The notes: generated by a model from the sequence alone, not told the origin. Positions 17,293-26,497 are shown, counted from the stretch's first letter. The stretch: DNA of 64,000 nucleotides from Acidobacteriota bacterium (GCA_013289685.1 JABCZL010000001.1:499838-563837), one strand, 5' to 3'. Program-made: numbers and translations.

Positions 17293-18048
17293 ATGAAACG
17301 GCTCAATCGAACTCTGCTTATTTCTGCGCTGCTGAGCTTTGCCGTGGTTCATGCGCAAGACATCCGTACTGGCGACGGGCTGCTGCGCGCGATGCACGAC
17401 CGTTACCAGACCTCCTGGTATAAGACACTCACCTTCACACAGAAGAGCACTACCTATAAACCGGACGGCACCAGTACGGCAGAAACCTGGTATGAGGCAG
17501 CGCTGCTGCCGGGGAAGTTGCGCATCGATATCGGGCCGCCTTCCACCGGCAACGGCTATGTGCTGGTCGACGGGACTGCCACGGTCGTCAAGGACGGCAA
17601 AGTCACGGGCAGCATCCCCTTGGTGAACATGCTGCTTGTCCTGGGATTCGACGTCTATACGCAGGATCCTGAGACCACTATTAAGGTGGTGAAGGGTGAG
17701 GGCTACGATCTCTCGAAATTCCGCGAAGATACCTGGGAGGGACATCCGGCGTACGTGGTCGGCGCCGACAAGGGCGATTTGAAATCGAAACAGTTCTGGG
17801 TGGCGAAAGACACGCTTCTGTTTGTGCGCGAGATCGAACCGGCTCACGACGATCCCAAGAAGCTTGACGACGTCCGTTTCACCGACTACCGCCCGCTGGC
17901 CGGGGCGTGGGTCGCGGCCCGCGTCGAGGTGCACACCGACGACAAGATGGTGTTCAGCGAGGACTACACCGACATCCAGGCTAATGTGAAACTTGATCCG
18001 GGAACTTTCGATCCGCAACAATTCAGCACGACTCACTGGGAGAAGTAA
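17293..18048 (+). CDS. LolA/LolB-like outer-membrane lipoprotein-sorting family protein
   Basis: 251 residues with a signal peptide (MKRLNRTLLISALLSFAVVHAQD). The mature part is a series of antiparallel strands (KTLTFTQKSTTYKPDG...ETWYEAALLPGKLRIDIG...YVLVDGTATVVKDGK...) typical of the half-barrel of LolA/LppX-type proteins: periplasmic carriers or sensors with a hydrophobic pocket. The start ATG 17293 is chosen for the signal peptide; the frame is open further upstream without a plausible start. The actual ligand is unknown, and no lolCDE gene is nearby, so it is probably a paralogue rather than the housekeeping LolA. Confidence 0.65.
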   Translation: MKRLNRTLLISALLSFAVVHAQDIRTGDGLLRAMHDRYQTSWYKTLTFTQKSTTYKPDGTSTAETWYEAALLPGKLRIDIGPPSTGNGYVLVDGTATVVKDGKVTGSIPLVNMLLVLGFDVYTQDPETTIKVVKGEGYDLSKFREDTWEGHPAYVVGADKGDLKSKQFWVAKDTLLFVREIEPAHDDPKKLDDVRFTDYRPLAGAWVAARVEVHTDDKMVFSEDYTDIQANVKLDPGTFDPQQFSTTHWEK

Positions 18049-18112
18049 CTCAACCGCCAAGGAAGCTCTGATCAAGTATCGTAAGGGAAAACACAAGGTC
18101 CCTCGACTCCGC

Positions 18113-18138
18113 AGAATTGCCGAAAAGGCGGCAATTCT
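18113..18138. repeat. Palindrome AGAATTGCC/GGCAATTCT in the 18049-18312 gap
   Basis: Perfect 9-bp arms (18113-18121 and 18130-18138) followed by TCTCCGCTCGGGATGACA, the tail of the repeat family ending GGATGACA that also occurs at 22072-22079 and 43781-43863. Nothing coding was seen in 18049-18312. Confidence 0.6.
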
Positions 18139-18312
18139 TCTCCGCTCGGGATGACAAAGTAGGAGCTCAATCAGCGATTTCCAAGTCCGCCGCTGCTGAC
18201 ACGTTGCCAGCAGCGTCTCTACGAAGGCGGGCGCAGATGATGCATTTTTGCCTTTTCGCGCAGTAGAATAGGGGCCATCATTTTCTAACCACTCCAATTC
18301 AGGAAGTGCCCC

Positions 18313-18768
18313 ATGGTTCATTTCAAGGTGAACGGACGCGCCCAGAGTTTCGACGGCGATCCCGAGATGCCGCTGCTGTGGTACCTGCGCGACATCCTCG
18401 GACTGACGGGAACAAAATTCGGCTGCGGCATGGCTTTGTGCGGCGCCTGCACGGTGCTGCAAAACGGAAAAGCGATTCGCTCGTGCTCGAAGCAGATGAG
18501 CACGGTCGAAGGGCTGGATATCACGACCATAGAAGCGATCTCGAGCAACGGTCCGCATGCCGTGCAAAAGGCCTGGGCGGAAGTGAACGTCCCACAATGC
18601 GGCTACTGCCAGCCTGGCCAAATCATGCAGGCAGTGTCGCTGCTGTCGTCGAAACCGAAGCCTACGGACGACGACATCGATACGGTGATGGCGGGCAACA
18701 TCTGCCGCTGCGGGACTTACCAGCGCATCCGGGCCGCGATCAAGGAAGCGGCGAAGGAGACGGCATGA
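18313..18768 (+). CDS. iorA: Molybdenum hydroxylase small subunit with two [2Fe-2S] clusters (IorA-like)
   Basis: 151 residues. The plant-type ferredoxin domain has C38, C43, C46 and C58 (GCGMALCGAC...C). The helical second domain has C96, C99, C131 and C133 (CGYCQPGQ ... CRCGTY), so both clusters are intact. This is the electron-transfer subunit of xanthine-dehydrogenase-family enzymes, closest in layout to isoquinoline 1-oxidoreductase alpha. AGGAAG sits 7 bp before ATG 18313. The stop overlaps the start of the large subunit (ATGA at 18765-18768), so the two are translationally coupled. No FAD subunit, XdhC-like chaperone or cytochrome gene is adjacent. Confidence 0.9.
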   Translation: MVHFKVNGRAQSFDGDPEMPLLWYLRDILGLTGTKFGCGMALCGACTVLQNGKAIRSCSKQMSTVEGLDITTIEAISSNGPHAVQKAWAEVNVPQCGYCQPGQIMQAVSLLSSKPKPTDDDIDTVMAGNICRCGTYQRIRAAIKEAAKETA

Positions 18769-21062
18769 TCACTTTGGAAAACTCCAGTACGGAAACGATC
18801 ACGATTGAGAATGTTTCGCGCCGCAACTTTCTATATGGCATGCTGGCGACCAGCGCGTTTGTGGTGTGCGCTCGAACGTCCTCACTTCTCGCAAAAGCGG
18901 CGGGAAATGGAGCACCCGGTTTGGCGGCAAGCACGCCTTCTTCAATCGGGGGCACGGCCTTCCATCCCAGCGTCTTTGTTGGCATTCACAGCGACGGTAT
19001 GGTCTACATCGTGGCGCACCGGTCGGAGATGGGCAATGGCGTCCGCACCAGCCTGCCGCGGATTCTCGCCGACGAACTCGACGCCGACTGGAGCCGCGTC
19101 ACCGTACTGCAGGCCGACGGCGATACCGTATACGGCTCGCAAGATACTGACGGGTCCCATTCGGTGCGGGAATTTTTTGACGTGCTGCGGGAAGCCGGAG
19201 CCACTGCGCGCCTGATGCTGGTTCGGGCGGCGGCGCAGCAGTGGGGCGTTCCCGAATCCCAGTGTGTTGCGGACCCCGTGCATGTCGTGTCGGACAAGAA
19301 TTCAAGCCGCAAGCTCGGTTACGGAGAACTTGCCGCTCTCGCCGCAAAACTTCCAGTTCCCAAGAAAGAAGAGTTGCAGCTCAAATCGCCGCAGCAATGG
19401 CGCTACATCGGCAAGCCCGCTCCGGGATACGACGTCGCAGAAGTTTGCTCCGGCAAGCCGGTGTTTGGTATGGACGTTCGGGTCGACGGCATGCTCTATG
19501 CCGCCATCGCGCACCCGCCAGTGCTCGGGGGAAAAGTGAAGTCGGTCGACGACTCCGCCACGCTCAAAGTGATCGGCGTAAAGAAGACGGTGGCGATCGA
19601 TCCGTTCAAACCGCCGCACGCGTTTCAGCCCCTGGGCGGCGTCGCCGTGATCGCCGATAACACGTTCGCCGCGTTTAAAGGAAGGAAGAATCTCAAGATC
19701 GAGTGGGACAACGGCAGCAACGCCTCGTATAACTCCGCCGACTATAAGAAGGAGTTGCAGCAGACGGCACGCCGGCCGGGGAAAGTCGTGCACACTATCG
19801 GGGATCCCGACGCCGAATTCGCCAAGGGCGGAAAAATTGTGGAAGCCGAATACTTCGCGCCTCATCTTGCGCATGCTTCCATGGAGCCTCCGGTCGCGGT
19901 GGCGGACGTTCAGGGGGAAAAGGTTACTGTCTGGTCGCCGACGCAGGATCCGCAGGGAGTTCAGGAGCAAGTTGCCAAGGCTCTGGGCGTGAAGAAGGAA
20001 AACGTCACCTGCCACGTGACTTTTCTCGGCGGCGGGTTCGGGCGAAAGTCCAAGCCTGACTATGCCGTCGAAGCGGCCGTGCTGTCACAAAAAACGGGCA
20101 AGCCGGTCAAAGTCATCTGGAGCCGCGAAGACGACATCAAGTTCGACTATTACCACTCGGTCGCCGCGATGTACTTGAAGGCTGCGCTCGACGATAGCGG
20201 CAAGCCTAAGGCCTGGTTGCAGCGGTCGGTCTTCCCGCCGATTGGATCCACGTTCGACGCGAGTGCGGTCTACAGCGGTGCGGGTGAAATGTCGATGGGC
20301 TGGAATGTTGTTCCTTTCGACGTTCCCAACTTCCGGTCGGAAAACGGCAAGGCTGTGGCGCACGTTCGCATCGGGTGGCTGCGTTCGGTGGCGAATATTT
20401 ATCACGCATTTGCGGTGCAATCGTTCGCGAATGAACTTGCCTATGCTGCGAATCGCGATCCTTACGATTATCTGATGACGCTGATTGGAAATGGGCGCAC
20501 CATCGACGCCAGCCAGAAAGCCGATATGGCGGCAAAATATCCGTACGACATCGCGCGCTTGCGTCACGTAACCGAACTGGCTGCGGAGAAAGCGAACTGG
20601 GGCAAGACGAAGTTGGGCAAGGGCACAGGGATGGGAATTGCAGTGCACCGCAGCTTCTTTACTTATGTGGCGTCGGTGGTTGAGGTCGATGTTGACGACC
20701 AGGGGACGATTCGCATTCCCCACGTCACGACTGCGGTCGACGCCGGAATCGTCGCCAACCCTGAGATGGTGCGCCAGCAGTTCGAGGGCGCGGCGGTCTT
20801 TGGAACGAGCATCGCGCGCACAGGCGAGATCACGGCCACCGGCGGTGCGGTCGATCAGTCTAATTTTAACGATTATCCGGTGGCGAGAATGAACGACTCG
20901 CCGCGCCAGGTGGATATCCACATTGTGGAAAGCACGGCACCACCTGCAGGGGTGGGAGAACCGGGGGTGCCCCCTTTCGTTCCGGCGCTGTGCAACGCGG
21001 TTTTTGCGGCGACAGGCAAGCGGGTGCGGGAGTTGCCGCTGGCGCGGAATGGGTTTTCGTGA
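18765..21062 (+). CDS. iorB: Molybdenum hydroxylase large subunit, Tat-exported (IorB-like)
   Basis: 765 residues, typical of isoquinoline 1-oxidoreductase beta / aldehyde-oxidase-type subunits lacking an FAD partner. A Tat signal is visible (VSRRNFLYGMLATSAFVVCAR), so the complex is periplasmic, with the IorA subunit probably exported by hitchhiking. Moco contacts include GGGFGRKSKPDYAVEAA and the catalytic glutamate in GVGEPGVPPFVPA near the C-terminus. The start ATG 18765 overlaps the iorA stop. The DNA for the end of the signal peptide (18880-18920) closely resembles the palindromic repeat found at 32878 and 39863. The substrate is unknown; N-heterocycles or aldehydes are known for the family. 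Confidence 0.88.
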   Translation: MITLENSSTETITIENVSRRNFLYGMLATSAFVVCARTSSLLAKAAGNGAPGLAASTPSSIGGTAFHPSVFVGIHSDGMVYIVAHRSEMGNGVRTSLPRILADELDADWSRVTVLQADGDTVYGSQDTDGSHSVREFFDVLREAGATARLMLVRAAAQQWGVPESQCVADPVHVVSDKNSSRKLGYGELAALAAKLPVPKKEELQLKSPQQWRYIGKPAPGYDVAEVCSGKPVFGMDVRVDGMLYAAIAHPPVLGGKVKSVDDSATLKVIGVKKTVAIDPFKPPHAFQPLGGVAVIADNTFAAFKGRKNLKIEWDNGSNASYNSADYKKELQQTARRPGKVVHTIGDPDAEFAKGGKIVEAEYFAPHLAHASMEPPVAVADVQGEKVTVWSPTQDPQGVQEQVAKALGVKKENVTCHVTFLGGGFGRKSKPDYAVEAAVLSQKTGKPVKVIWSREDDIKFDYYHSVAAMYLKAALDDSGKPKAWLQRSVFPPIGSTFDASAVYSGAGEMSMGWNVVPFDVPNFRSENGKAVAHVRIGWLRSVANIYHAFAVQSFANELAYAANRDPYDYLMTLIGNGRTIDASQKADMAAKYPYDIARLRHVTELAAEKANWGKTKLGKGTGMGIAVHRSFFTYVASVVEVDVDDQGTIRIPHVTTAVDAGIVANPEMVRQQFEGAAVFGTSIARTGEITATGGAVDQSNFNDYPVARMNDSPRQVDIHIVESTAPPAGVGEPGVPPFVPALCNAVFAATGKRVRELPLARNGFS
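18880..18920. repeat. Degenerate copy of the GGGGCACCCGG repeat inside iorB
   Basis: CACTTCTCGC and GAAATGGAGCACCCGGT here match CACTTCTCGC and GAAATGGGGCACCCGGT of the intergenic repeat at 32878-32925, with the hairpin centre shortened by a few bases. In the protein it encodes about residues 39-52, just after the signal peptide hydrophobic core. Chance similarity is possible. Confidence 0.5.
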
Positions 21063-21133
21063 TTCGTACAAGAAAACCTTAAACCACGAAGGACACTAAG
21101 GGTCACGAAGGAAACCTTCTCTTGAACCTGCTC

Positions 21134-21162
21134 TTGAACGGCGGCGCCATCGGCGCTAGTAT
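21134..21162 (+). promoter_or_regulatory. Candidate promoter of the nuo operon
   Basis: TTGAAC (21134-21139) and TAGTAT (21157-21162) are separated by exactly 17 bp. The predicted start near 21169 leaves a leader of about 30 bases before nuoA, with GAGG at 21183-21186. Just upstream, 21079-21116 contains an ACCACGAAGGACACTAAGG-type intergenic repeat. Confidence 0.45.
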
Positions 21163-21197
21163 GACCTGCTGCGCTGATTAACGAGGTTAGACTCTTT

Positions 21198-21554
21198 ATG
21201 CCGCAAAATTACGTTCCCATCTTTATCTTCATCGCGATCGTGGGCACGCTGCTGCCCATTACTTTGCTGCTGGCGAAACTGGTGCGCCCATCGAACCCGA
21301 GCAAGACCAAGCTCATGCCTTACGAATGCGGCATCGATCCGATCGACAGCGCGCGGGGACGCTACACGGTGCGCTACTACATCATCGCGATCCTGTTCGT
21401 CGTATTCGATGTGGAAACAATTTTTCTGTTTCCCTGGGCTGTGAGATTCAAGGCGTTCGGGCTGTTTGGTCTGCTGGAAATGTTGATCTTCCTGGCGATC
21501 CTGATCGTGGGTTACATCTGGGTATGGAGAAAGGGCGCGCTGGAGTGGGTTTAG
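21198..21554 (+). CDS. nuoA: NADH-quinone oxidoreductase subunit A
   Basis: 118 residues with three membrane helices. The conserved loop KLMPYECGIDPIDSARGRYTVRYYIIAILFVVFDVETIFLFPWA, which contributes to the quinone-cavity region of complex I, is complete. First gene of the nuo cluster. The product belongs to the membrane arm (ND3 homologue). In most bacteria nuoB follows directly; here it does not. Confidence 0.97.
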   Translation: MPQNYVPIFIFIAIVGTLLPITLLLAKLVRPSNPSKTKLMPYECGIDPIDSARGRYTVRYYIIAILFVVFDVETIFLFPWAVRFKAFGLFGLLEMLIFLAILIVGYIWVWRKGALEWV

Positions 21555-21571
21555 ACAATCGAACATAAACC

Positions 21572-21907
21572 ATGTCTCCCCTCCCAGACAATCCCATGGA
21601 CTCTTCCCCGGCCGAAACCTTTGCGGCCAGCCGCTGGACGCAGGGTAACTTTTTCTTCCCTACGAAGCTGGTCATCAGTCCGCAGCGCGTGGCGCGGGTC
21701 AAGTCGCGCCTGTTCGGCAGCAACGAAGAAAGCATCGGAATGTCGAAGATCGCCTCGGTGCACATCTCTACCGGGGTATTCTGGTCCGAGATTGTCATTG
21801 AATCGACGGGCGGCACCGATCCCATCACCAGCCATGGCCACCGCAAAGCCGACGCGCAACGCATCCGCGATTTGATCGAAACCTACCAGGCGCAATCGCG
21901 CGCTTAG
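21572..21907 (+). CDS. Small PH-domain-like protein inside the nuo cluster
   Basis: 111 residues, no membrane segment. Residues 20-105 (NFFFPTKLVISPQRVARVKSRLFGSNEESIGMSKIASVHISTGVFWSEIVIES ... RIRDLIETY) show the strand pattern and C-terminal helix of bacterial PH-like domains (bPH/YdbT type). It occupies the position normally held by nuoB, 17 bp after nuoA and in the same direction, so it is probably co-transcribed. A role in complex I assembly is conceivable but has no direct support. Confidence 0.65.
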   Translation: MSPLPDNPMDSSPAETFAASRWTQGNFFFPTKLVISPQRVARVKSRLFGSNEESIGMSKIASVHISTGVFWSEIVIESTGGTDPITSHGHRKADAQRIRDLIETYQAQSRA

Positions 21908-22214
21908 AGTCGCGCGCTTAGAAAAGTTCGGCTATTCGGGACTGGAGTATCACTTGTCCGGTGTCCAGATTGAGGCAGGAACTACTTGTGTAGTCGCTGG
22001 TTCCGCGGCGGTGAAAGGGATCCTTCGACGGCGTTGTCGTTCGCTGCGCTCGCGGCAACTTGCTCAGGATGACAGAACATGGTGAGAGCGGCGATTAGAT
22101 ACGGGATTTTCACAAGCTCTCGCCCACCACGTCGTTGACTTCGCACTCTCAAGCTGATAAAAGTTAACGTTCTTTTCAACGCACACGCCGCGGGAGGTTT
22201 GTGCCTACGCGCTA
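21908..22214. repeat. 307-bp gap with palindromic repeat remnants, no gene
   Basis: Contains a member of the repeat family ending GCTCAGGATGACAGAAC (about 22015-22080), beginning AAGGGATCCTTCGACGG. This gap and the PH-like gene together replace nuoB between nuoA and nuoC. GGAGG at 22192-22196 is 18 bp from the nuoC ATG and is too far away to be its ribosome-binding site. Confidence 0.5.
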
Positions 22215-22952
22215 ATGCCGGACGAAATCAAATCCCCTACTCCACCGCCGCCAGAAGGTGAGCCGAAACCGGCGGCGGACAAGCCCGCTAGCCCGGGCGG
22301 GGTGAAGGCTAGTCCTTCCGGCTCGACGCAACCTGGATCTGAGACGCCAGTTGCTGCCGCACCACCAGCCCCAGCAAAACCAGCTGTCGCTGCGCCTGCT
22401 GCGCCGGCCGCCGCCAAGCCCGCTGCGGCTCCGCCGAAACCCGCGGCTCCCGTGCCCACGCCGTGGGATTCGCCGATGGTGGCGAAGTTCAAGCGCGAAT
22501 ACGGATCGGGGATCGAGGCGCTGACCCATCTGGGGCAGAACTATATGGTGGTCGATCGGTCGCTGATTCCGGAGATTCTGCAGATTCTGCACAACGAGGA
22601 ACAGTTTGACTACTGCGTGGACATCACCGCAGTGCACTATCCCAAGCGGGAGAAGCAGTTCGATGTGGTGTGGGTGCTGTACTCGTTCCCGCGCAACGAA
22701 CGGATTCGGGTGAAGACGCTGATCGCTGACGGCGAGACGCTGCCGAGTTCGGTGCCAATCTGGACGACCGCCAACTGGCTGGAGCGCGAAGTGTTCGACA
22801 TGTTTGGGATCAAGTTTGACGGGCATCCCGACTTGAAACGGATTTTGTTGCCGGATGGTTGGAAGGGGCATCCGTTGCGCAAGGATTACGGGATTCTGCA
22901 GCAGGATAACGAGTGGGTGCAGATTAATTTGGGGATTGAGAGCGGGCAATGA
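22215..22952 (+). CDS. nuoC: NADH-quinone oxidoreductase subunit C with Ala/Pro-rich extension
   Basis: 245 residues. The 30-kDa-subunit domain (about 88-240) is typical: FDYCVDITAVHYPKREKQFDVVWVLYSF, then VFDMFGIKFDGHPDLKRILLPDGWKGHPLRKDYG. NuoC packs against NuoD in the connecting module of complex I. The first 80 residues are a low-complexity Pro/Ala/Lys segment not found in standard NuoC. The nearest upstream alternative start (GTG 22200) hits a stop at once, so the extension appears genuine unless translation begins at an internal codon such as M94 (MVAKF). nuoD follows after 116 bp. Confidence 0.95.
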   Translation: MPDEIKSPTPPPPEGEPKPAADKPASPGGVKASPSGSTQPGSETPVAAAPPAPAKPAVAAPAAPAAAKPAAAPPKPAAPVPTPWDSPMVAKFKREYGSGIEALTHLGQNYMVVDRSLIPEILQILHNEEQFDYCVDITAVHYPKREKQFDVVWVLYSFPRNERIRVKTLIADGETLPSSVPIWTTANWLEREVFDMFGIKFDGHPDLKRILLPDGWKGHPLRKDYGILQQDNEWVQINLGIESGQ

Positions 22953-22999
22953 AAGCACATCGCAAAGTTCTCTCTCGAAGGATTCCTCAGCGACCCTCA

Positions 23000-23058
23000 G
23001 GGGCTAAAGCCCAACTATTGTGTGACTCTCGTGGCACGACTCAAGTCGTGCCCTTCCC
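23000..23058. repeat. GGCACGACT/AGTCGTGCC palindromic repeat between nuoC and nuoD
   Basis: GGGCTAAAGCCC (23001-23012) is followed by the perfect inverted repeat GGCACGACT (23033-23041) / AGTCGTGCC (23044-23052) and CTTCCC. A second copy with GGCGCGACT / AGTCGCGCC and the same CTTCC tail is at 44432-44458. Compensatory G/A and C/T differences preserve the hairpin. Confidence 0.75.
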
Positions 23059-23068
23059 GACTCTTTAA

Positions 23069-24220
23069 ATGACGGACCCGAACACACTCTCGCCGCTGGA
23101 TCTGGACACGCCGGACAAGACGTTTCTGGATTCGAACGAGCTCGTCATCAATATGGGACCGCAGCATCCGGCGACGCATGGCGTGCTGCGCGTCATTTTG
23201 CGGCTTGACGGCGAAAAGGTGCTGGGGCTTGAGTGCGTGATCGGCTACCTGCACCGCGGGGTGGAGAAGATTGCCGAGCACCGTACTTACACGATGTTCA
23301 ATCCGTACGTCGACCGCATGGATTACGTCGCTGCGGTTTCGAACGGGCTGGGATATTGCGAAGCGGTCGAAAAACTTCTCAGCGTGGAAGCGCCGCCGCG
23401 GGCGCAATACATCCGCGTGATTCTCACCGAACTGAACCGGATTGCGAGCCACCAGCTGTGGCTGGGCACGCATGCGCTCGACATTGGCGCCATCACGCCG
23501 CTGTTCTATACCTTCCGCGACCGGGAAGAGATTCTCAAGATTTTCGAAAAATATTGCGGGGCGCGGCTTACCACGCATGCCTTCCGCATCGGCGGACTGC
23601 AGTACGAGGCCTATGACGGCTTCGAAAAAGAGGTGAAGAATTTCCTGACGTTCTTCGCCCCGAAGATTGACGAGTATGAGGAATTGCTCACCACCAACCG
23701 CATCTGGCTGGAACGCACCAAAGGCGTGGGCAAAATCTCAGGCAAGGACTGCATTGCGCTCGGCGTCACTGGACCGGTGCTCCGCGCCAGCGGCGTCCAA
23801 TGGGATATTCGCAAAGCTCAACCTTACGCCAACTACAAGAATTTCGACTTCAAGATTCCTACGGGCGAGCACGGCGACACGTATGATCGATACCTGGTCC
23901 GCATGGCGGAGATGCGGCAGTCGTGCCGTATCATCGAGCAGGCCGTCGCGGGGATTCCCGAAGGGCCCATCATGGCCAAGGTTCCGAAGGTGATGAAGCC
24001 TCCGGTGGGCGAAGTCTACCATTCCATCGAAGCTCCCAAGGGCGAGCTGGGATATTTCATCGTCAGCGACGGATCCACGCAGCCTTACAGGATCCGCGTA
24101 CGGCCACCGTCGTTCGTGAACCTGCAGGCGCTCGACGTGATGTGCCGCGGCCAACTCGTCTCCGACGTTATTGCCGTCATTGGCACGCTCGATATCGTCC
24201 TCGGCGAGGTAGACCGCTGA
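23069..24220 (+). CDS. nuoD: NADH-quinone oxidoreductase subunit D
   Basis: 383 residues, the 49-kDa subunit that forms much of the quinone-reduction site. GPQHPATHG with its quinone-site histidine, the [13 protein letters not shown] segment and the C-terminal [10 protein letters not shown] are all present. The N-terminus is short. The stop codon overlaps the nuoH start (TGATG at 24218-24222), showing translational coupling. No ribosome-binding site is evident before ATG 23069. Confidence 0.98.
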   Translation: MTDPNTLSPLDLDTPDKTFLDSNELVINMGPQHPATHGVLRVILRLDGEKVLGLECVIGYLHRGVEKIAEHRTYTMFNPYVDRMDYVAAVSNGLGYCEAVEKLLSVEAPPRAQYIRVILTELNRIASHQLWLGTHALDIGAITPLFYTFRDREEILKIFEKYCGARLTTHAFRIGGLQYEAYDGFEKEVKNFLTFFAPKIDEYEELLTTNRIWLERTKGVGKISGKDCIALGVTGPVLRASGVQWDIRKAQPYANYKNFDFKIPTGEHGDTYDRYLVRMAEMRQSCRIIEQAVAGIPEGPIMAKVPKVMKPPVGEVYHSIEAPKGELGYFIVSDGSTQPYRIRVRPPSFVNLQALDVMCRGQLVSDVIAVIGTLDIVLGEVDR

Positions 24221-25512
24221 TGCACGAGCTGATCGATTACATCCAGTCGTATCTGAAGAGTAATCTGACTCCGGGCGCCGCCGGAAACATTTTCTGGGCG
24301 ACGGTGTACATTCTGCTCGTCTTCGTGGGACTCTCCATAGCCGTCATCGCGATGAACTGGCTCGAGCGGAAAATTCTTGCGCACATGCAGGTGCGCCTCG
24401 GCCCGATGCGCGTGGGGCCGCACGGCCTGCTGCAGCCCATTGCCGACGCGATTAAGCTGCTGCTCAAGGAAGACATCATCCCGGCTGAGGCCGACAAGTT
24501 TGTCTTCTGGATTGCGCCGTTCATCGTTGTGCTGGCGGCGTTCACGGTATTCGTGGTCGTGCCGTTTGGCCCCACGCACGCGATTACGGACATGAATATC
24601 GGCATCCTCTTTATGTTGGGTGTGTCGTCGTTGAGCGTGCTGGGGATCGTGACGGCGGGATGGGCTTCGAACTCGCACTATCCGCTGATCGGGGCGCTGC
24701 GCTCCAGCGCGCAGATGGTTTCGTATGAAGTTGCCATGGGGTTGGCGGTGGTGTCAGTCATCATGATGACCAGCCTTCAAACCGGGACAGGAACGCTGAG
24801 CATGATCGGCATCGTGCAGGCGCAGCAGACATCGGGAGAATGGTTCATTTTCAAATTCTTCCCGCTGGGGCTGATCGGATTTTTCATCTTCGCCATTGCG
24901 ATGGTCGCCGAGACGAACCGCGCGCCCTTTGACCTGCCAGAAGCCGAATCGGAGTTGACCGCCGGATTCCATACGGAGTACAGCGGGTTCCGCTGGTCCT
25001 TATTCTTTCTGGCGGAATACTCGGCGATGATTGCGGTGTCGTCGATCGCGGTGACGCTGTGGCTCGGCGGATGGCTGCGGCCGTTCCCCAACTTGCTCCA
25101 CGGATCTACGTGGGACCTCGTTTTTTCGCTTGTCCCTGGACTTACGTTCCTTTTCTTCGCGGCGATCTGTTTCTTCAACGTGGTCCGCATGCCCAAGCAT
25201 CCGCTGTTCAAGATTCAAACCATGGGTCTGGCCGGATTCGGGGCGGTGCTCGGGCTGATCGGCCTGGTTATGTTCGTTCCAGGTGTGCGGGACCGGGTCG
25301 GCGACATTTTTTGGTTCGCGGCGAAAGTTGCCGGGTTTATGTACCTCTATATCTGGTATCGTGGCACGTTCCCGCGTTATCGCTTTGACCAACTCATGAA
25401 GATGGGATGGAAAGTGCTACTGCCCATGGGCCTGGCGCTGTTGATTCTGACCGCGGTCGTCGCCATGCGCGCGGATCTGTGGGATCAATTGCGAGGAGTG
25501 GGGCACCCATGA
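24220..25512 (+). CDS. nuoH: NADH-quinone oxidoreductase subunit H
   Basis: 430 residues with about eight membrane helices (ND1 homologue), located at the interface between the quinone cavity and the proton-pumping arm. The characteristic loop NRAPFDLPEAESELTAGFHTEYSG and the ERKILAHMQVRLGPMRVGPHGLLQPIAD segment are intact. The start ATG 24220 overlaps the nuoD stop. The end overlaps nuoJ by 4 bp (ATGA). nuoI, normally between nuoH and nuoJ, is absent. Confidence 0.97.
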   Translation: MHELIDYIQSYLKSNLTPGAAGNIFWATVYILLVFVGLSIAVIAMNWLERKILAHMQVRLGPMRVGPHGLLQPIADAIKLLLKEDIIPAEADKFVFWIAPFIVVLAAFTVFVVVPFGPTHAITDMNIGILFMLGVSSLSVLGIVTAGWASNSHYPLIGALRSSAQMVSYEVAMGLAVVSVIMMTSLQTGTGTLSMIGIVQAQQTSGEWFIFKFFPLGLIGFFIFAIAMVAETNRAPFDLPEAESELTAGFHTEYSGFRWSLFFLAEYSAMIAVSSIAVTLWLGGWLRPFPNLLHGSTWDLVFSLVPGLTFLFFAAICFFNVVRMPKHPLFKIQTMGLAGFGAVLGLIGLVMFVPGVRDRVGDIFWFAAKVAGFMYLYIWYRGTFPRYRFDQLMKMGWKVLLPMGLALLILTAVVAMRADLWDQLRGVGHP

Positions 25513-26042
25513 ATCCTCCGGTAGCGACGCCATTTTTCTTTTACCTGCTCGCCACCACCATGATTGTGGGCGGGATCCTGGTGATCACGCGAAAAAATGC
25601 CGTGCACTCGGCGTTGGCGCTGATTACGACGCTGCTGGCGCAAGCCGCGCTCTACCTGATGCTCTACGCTCCGTTCGTGGCTGGCGTGCAAATCATTCTT
25701 TATGCCGGCGGGATTATGGTGCTGTTCCTGTTTGTGATCATGCTGATCTCGATTGAGCGGGCGGCCAAAGAGCGGCAGTTCAACAAGCAGTGGCTGGTCG
25801 GAATTGCGGCCGCGGCGGCGTTAGGCGGCCTGTTTATCGCGATCTATACGACTACCACAAAAGGCAAGACGCTCTTCCCCGAAGGTCAAGTTTCCTACGG
25901 AGAATCGCAAAATACGCAGGCTATTGCGGCCCTGTTGTTTGACCGCGTGCACGGAACGTATATGTTTGCCTTCGAAATCGCTTCCCTGCTGCTGCTGGTG
26001 GCGATCATCGGGGCGGTGGTGATGGCGAAGAAGAGGATTTGA
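25509..26042 (+). CDS. nuoJ: NADH-quinone oxidoreductase subunit J
   Basis: 177 residues with five membrane helices (ND6 homologue). The conserved helix-3 region VAGVQIILYAGGIMVLFLFVIMLI, which includes the pi-bulge tyrosine/glycine segment, is present. ATG 25509 overlaps the nuoH stop. Downstream, 26043-26144 contains two TCGGTCGGAATGACA copies of an intergenic repeat before nuoK. Confidence 0.96.
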   Translation: MNPPVATPFFFYLLATTMIVGGILVITRKNAVHSALALITTLLAQAALYLMLYAPFVAGVQIILYAGGIMVLFLFVIMLISIERAAKERQFNKQWLVGIAAAAALGGLFIAIYTTTTKGKTLFPEGQVSYGESQNTQAIAALLFDRVHGTYMFAFEIASLLLLVAIIGAVVMAKKRI

Positions 26043-26144
26043 AGGTGAGCAGGTACCGGCGGGAAGCAGATTCCTCCCTTCGGTCGGAATGACAGGGTGC
26101 ATCGGTCGGAATGACAAGGCCGATGGCTGATTGGCTGTATCAAG

Positions 26145-26492
26145 ATGGAAGCGATGCTCCACATCACGACGCTACACTACCTGGTGCTGGGCGCGGCCCT
26201 GTTTCTGCTGGGCGTGATTGGCGTGCTCACGCGCCGGAATGTGGTCATCGTGCTGATGTCGATTGAACTGATTCTGAACGCCGTCAATCTGAACCTGGTT
26301 GCATTCTCGCGCTACTGGCAGGGAATGCCAGGCCACTTGGGTGGACCTGGCGCGTTGCATGGGCAGGTCTTTGCAATTTTCGTGATCACCGACGCCGCCG
26401 CCGAAGCTGCGGTTGGCCTCGGAATCCTGATCGCCTTCTTCCGTAATAAGGAGACGGTGAATGTGGATGAGGTGAATTTGTTGAAGTGGTAG
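26145..26492 (+). CDS. nuoK: NADH-quinone oxidoreductase subunit K
   Basis: 115 residues with three membrane helices (ND4L homologue). The two membrane glutamates of NuoK are seen in [14 protein letters not shown] and [12 protein letters not shown]. The in-frame ATG at 26154 ([13 protein letters not shown]) matches the usual NuoK N-terminus slightly better than 26145, and either could be used. The product is part of the proton-translocating membrane arm. Confidence 0.96.
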   Translation: MEAMLHITTLHYLVLGAALFLLGVIGVLTRRNVVIVLMSIELILNAVNLNLVAFSRYWQGMPGHLGGPGALHGQVFAIFVITDAAAEAAVGLGILIAFFRNKETVNVDEVNLLKW

Positions 26493-26497
26493 AAAGG

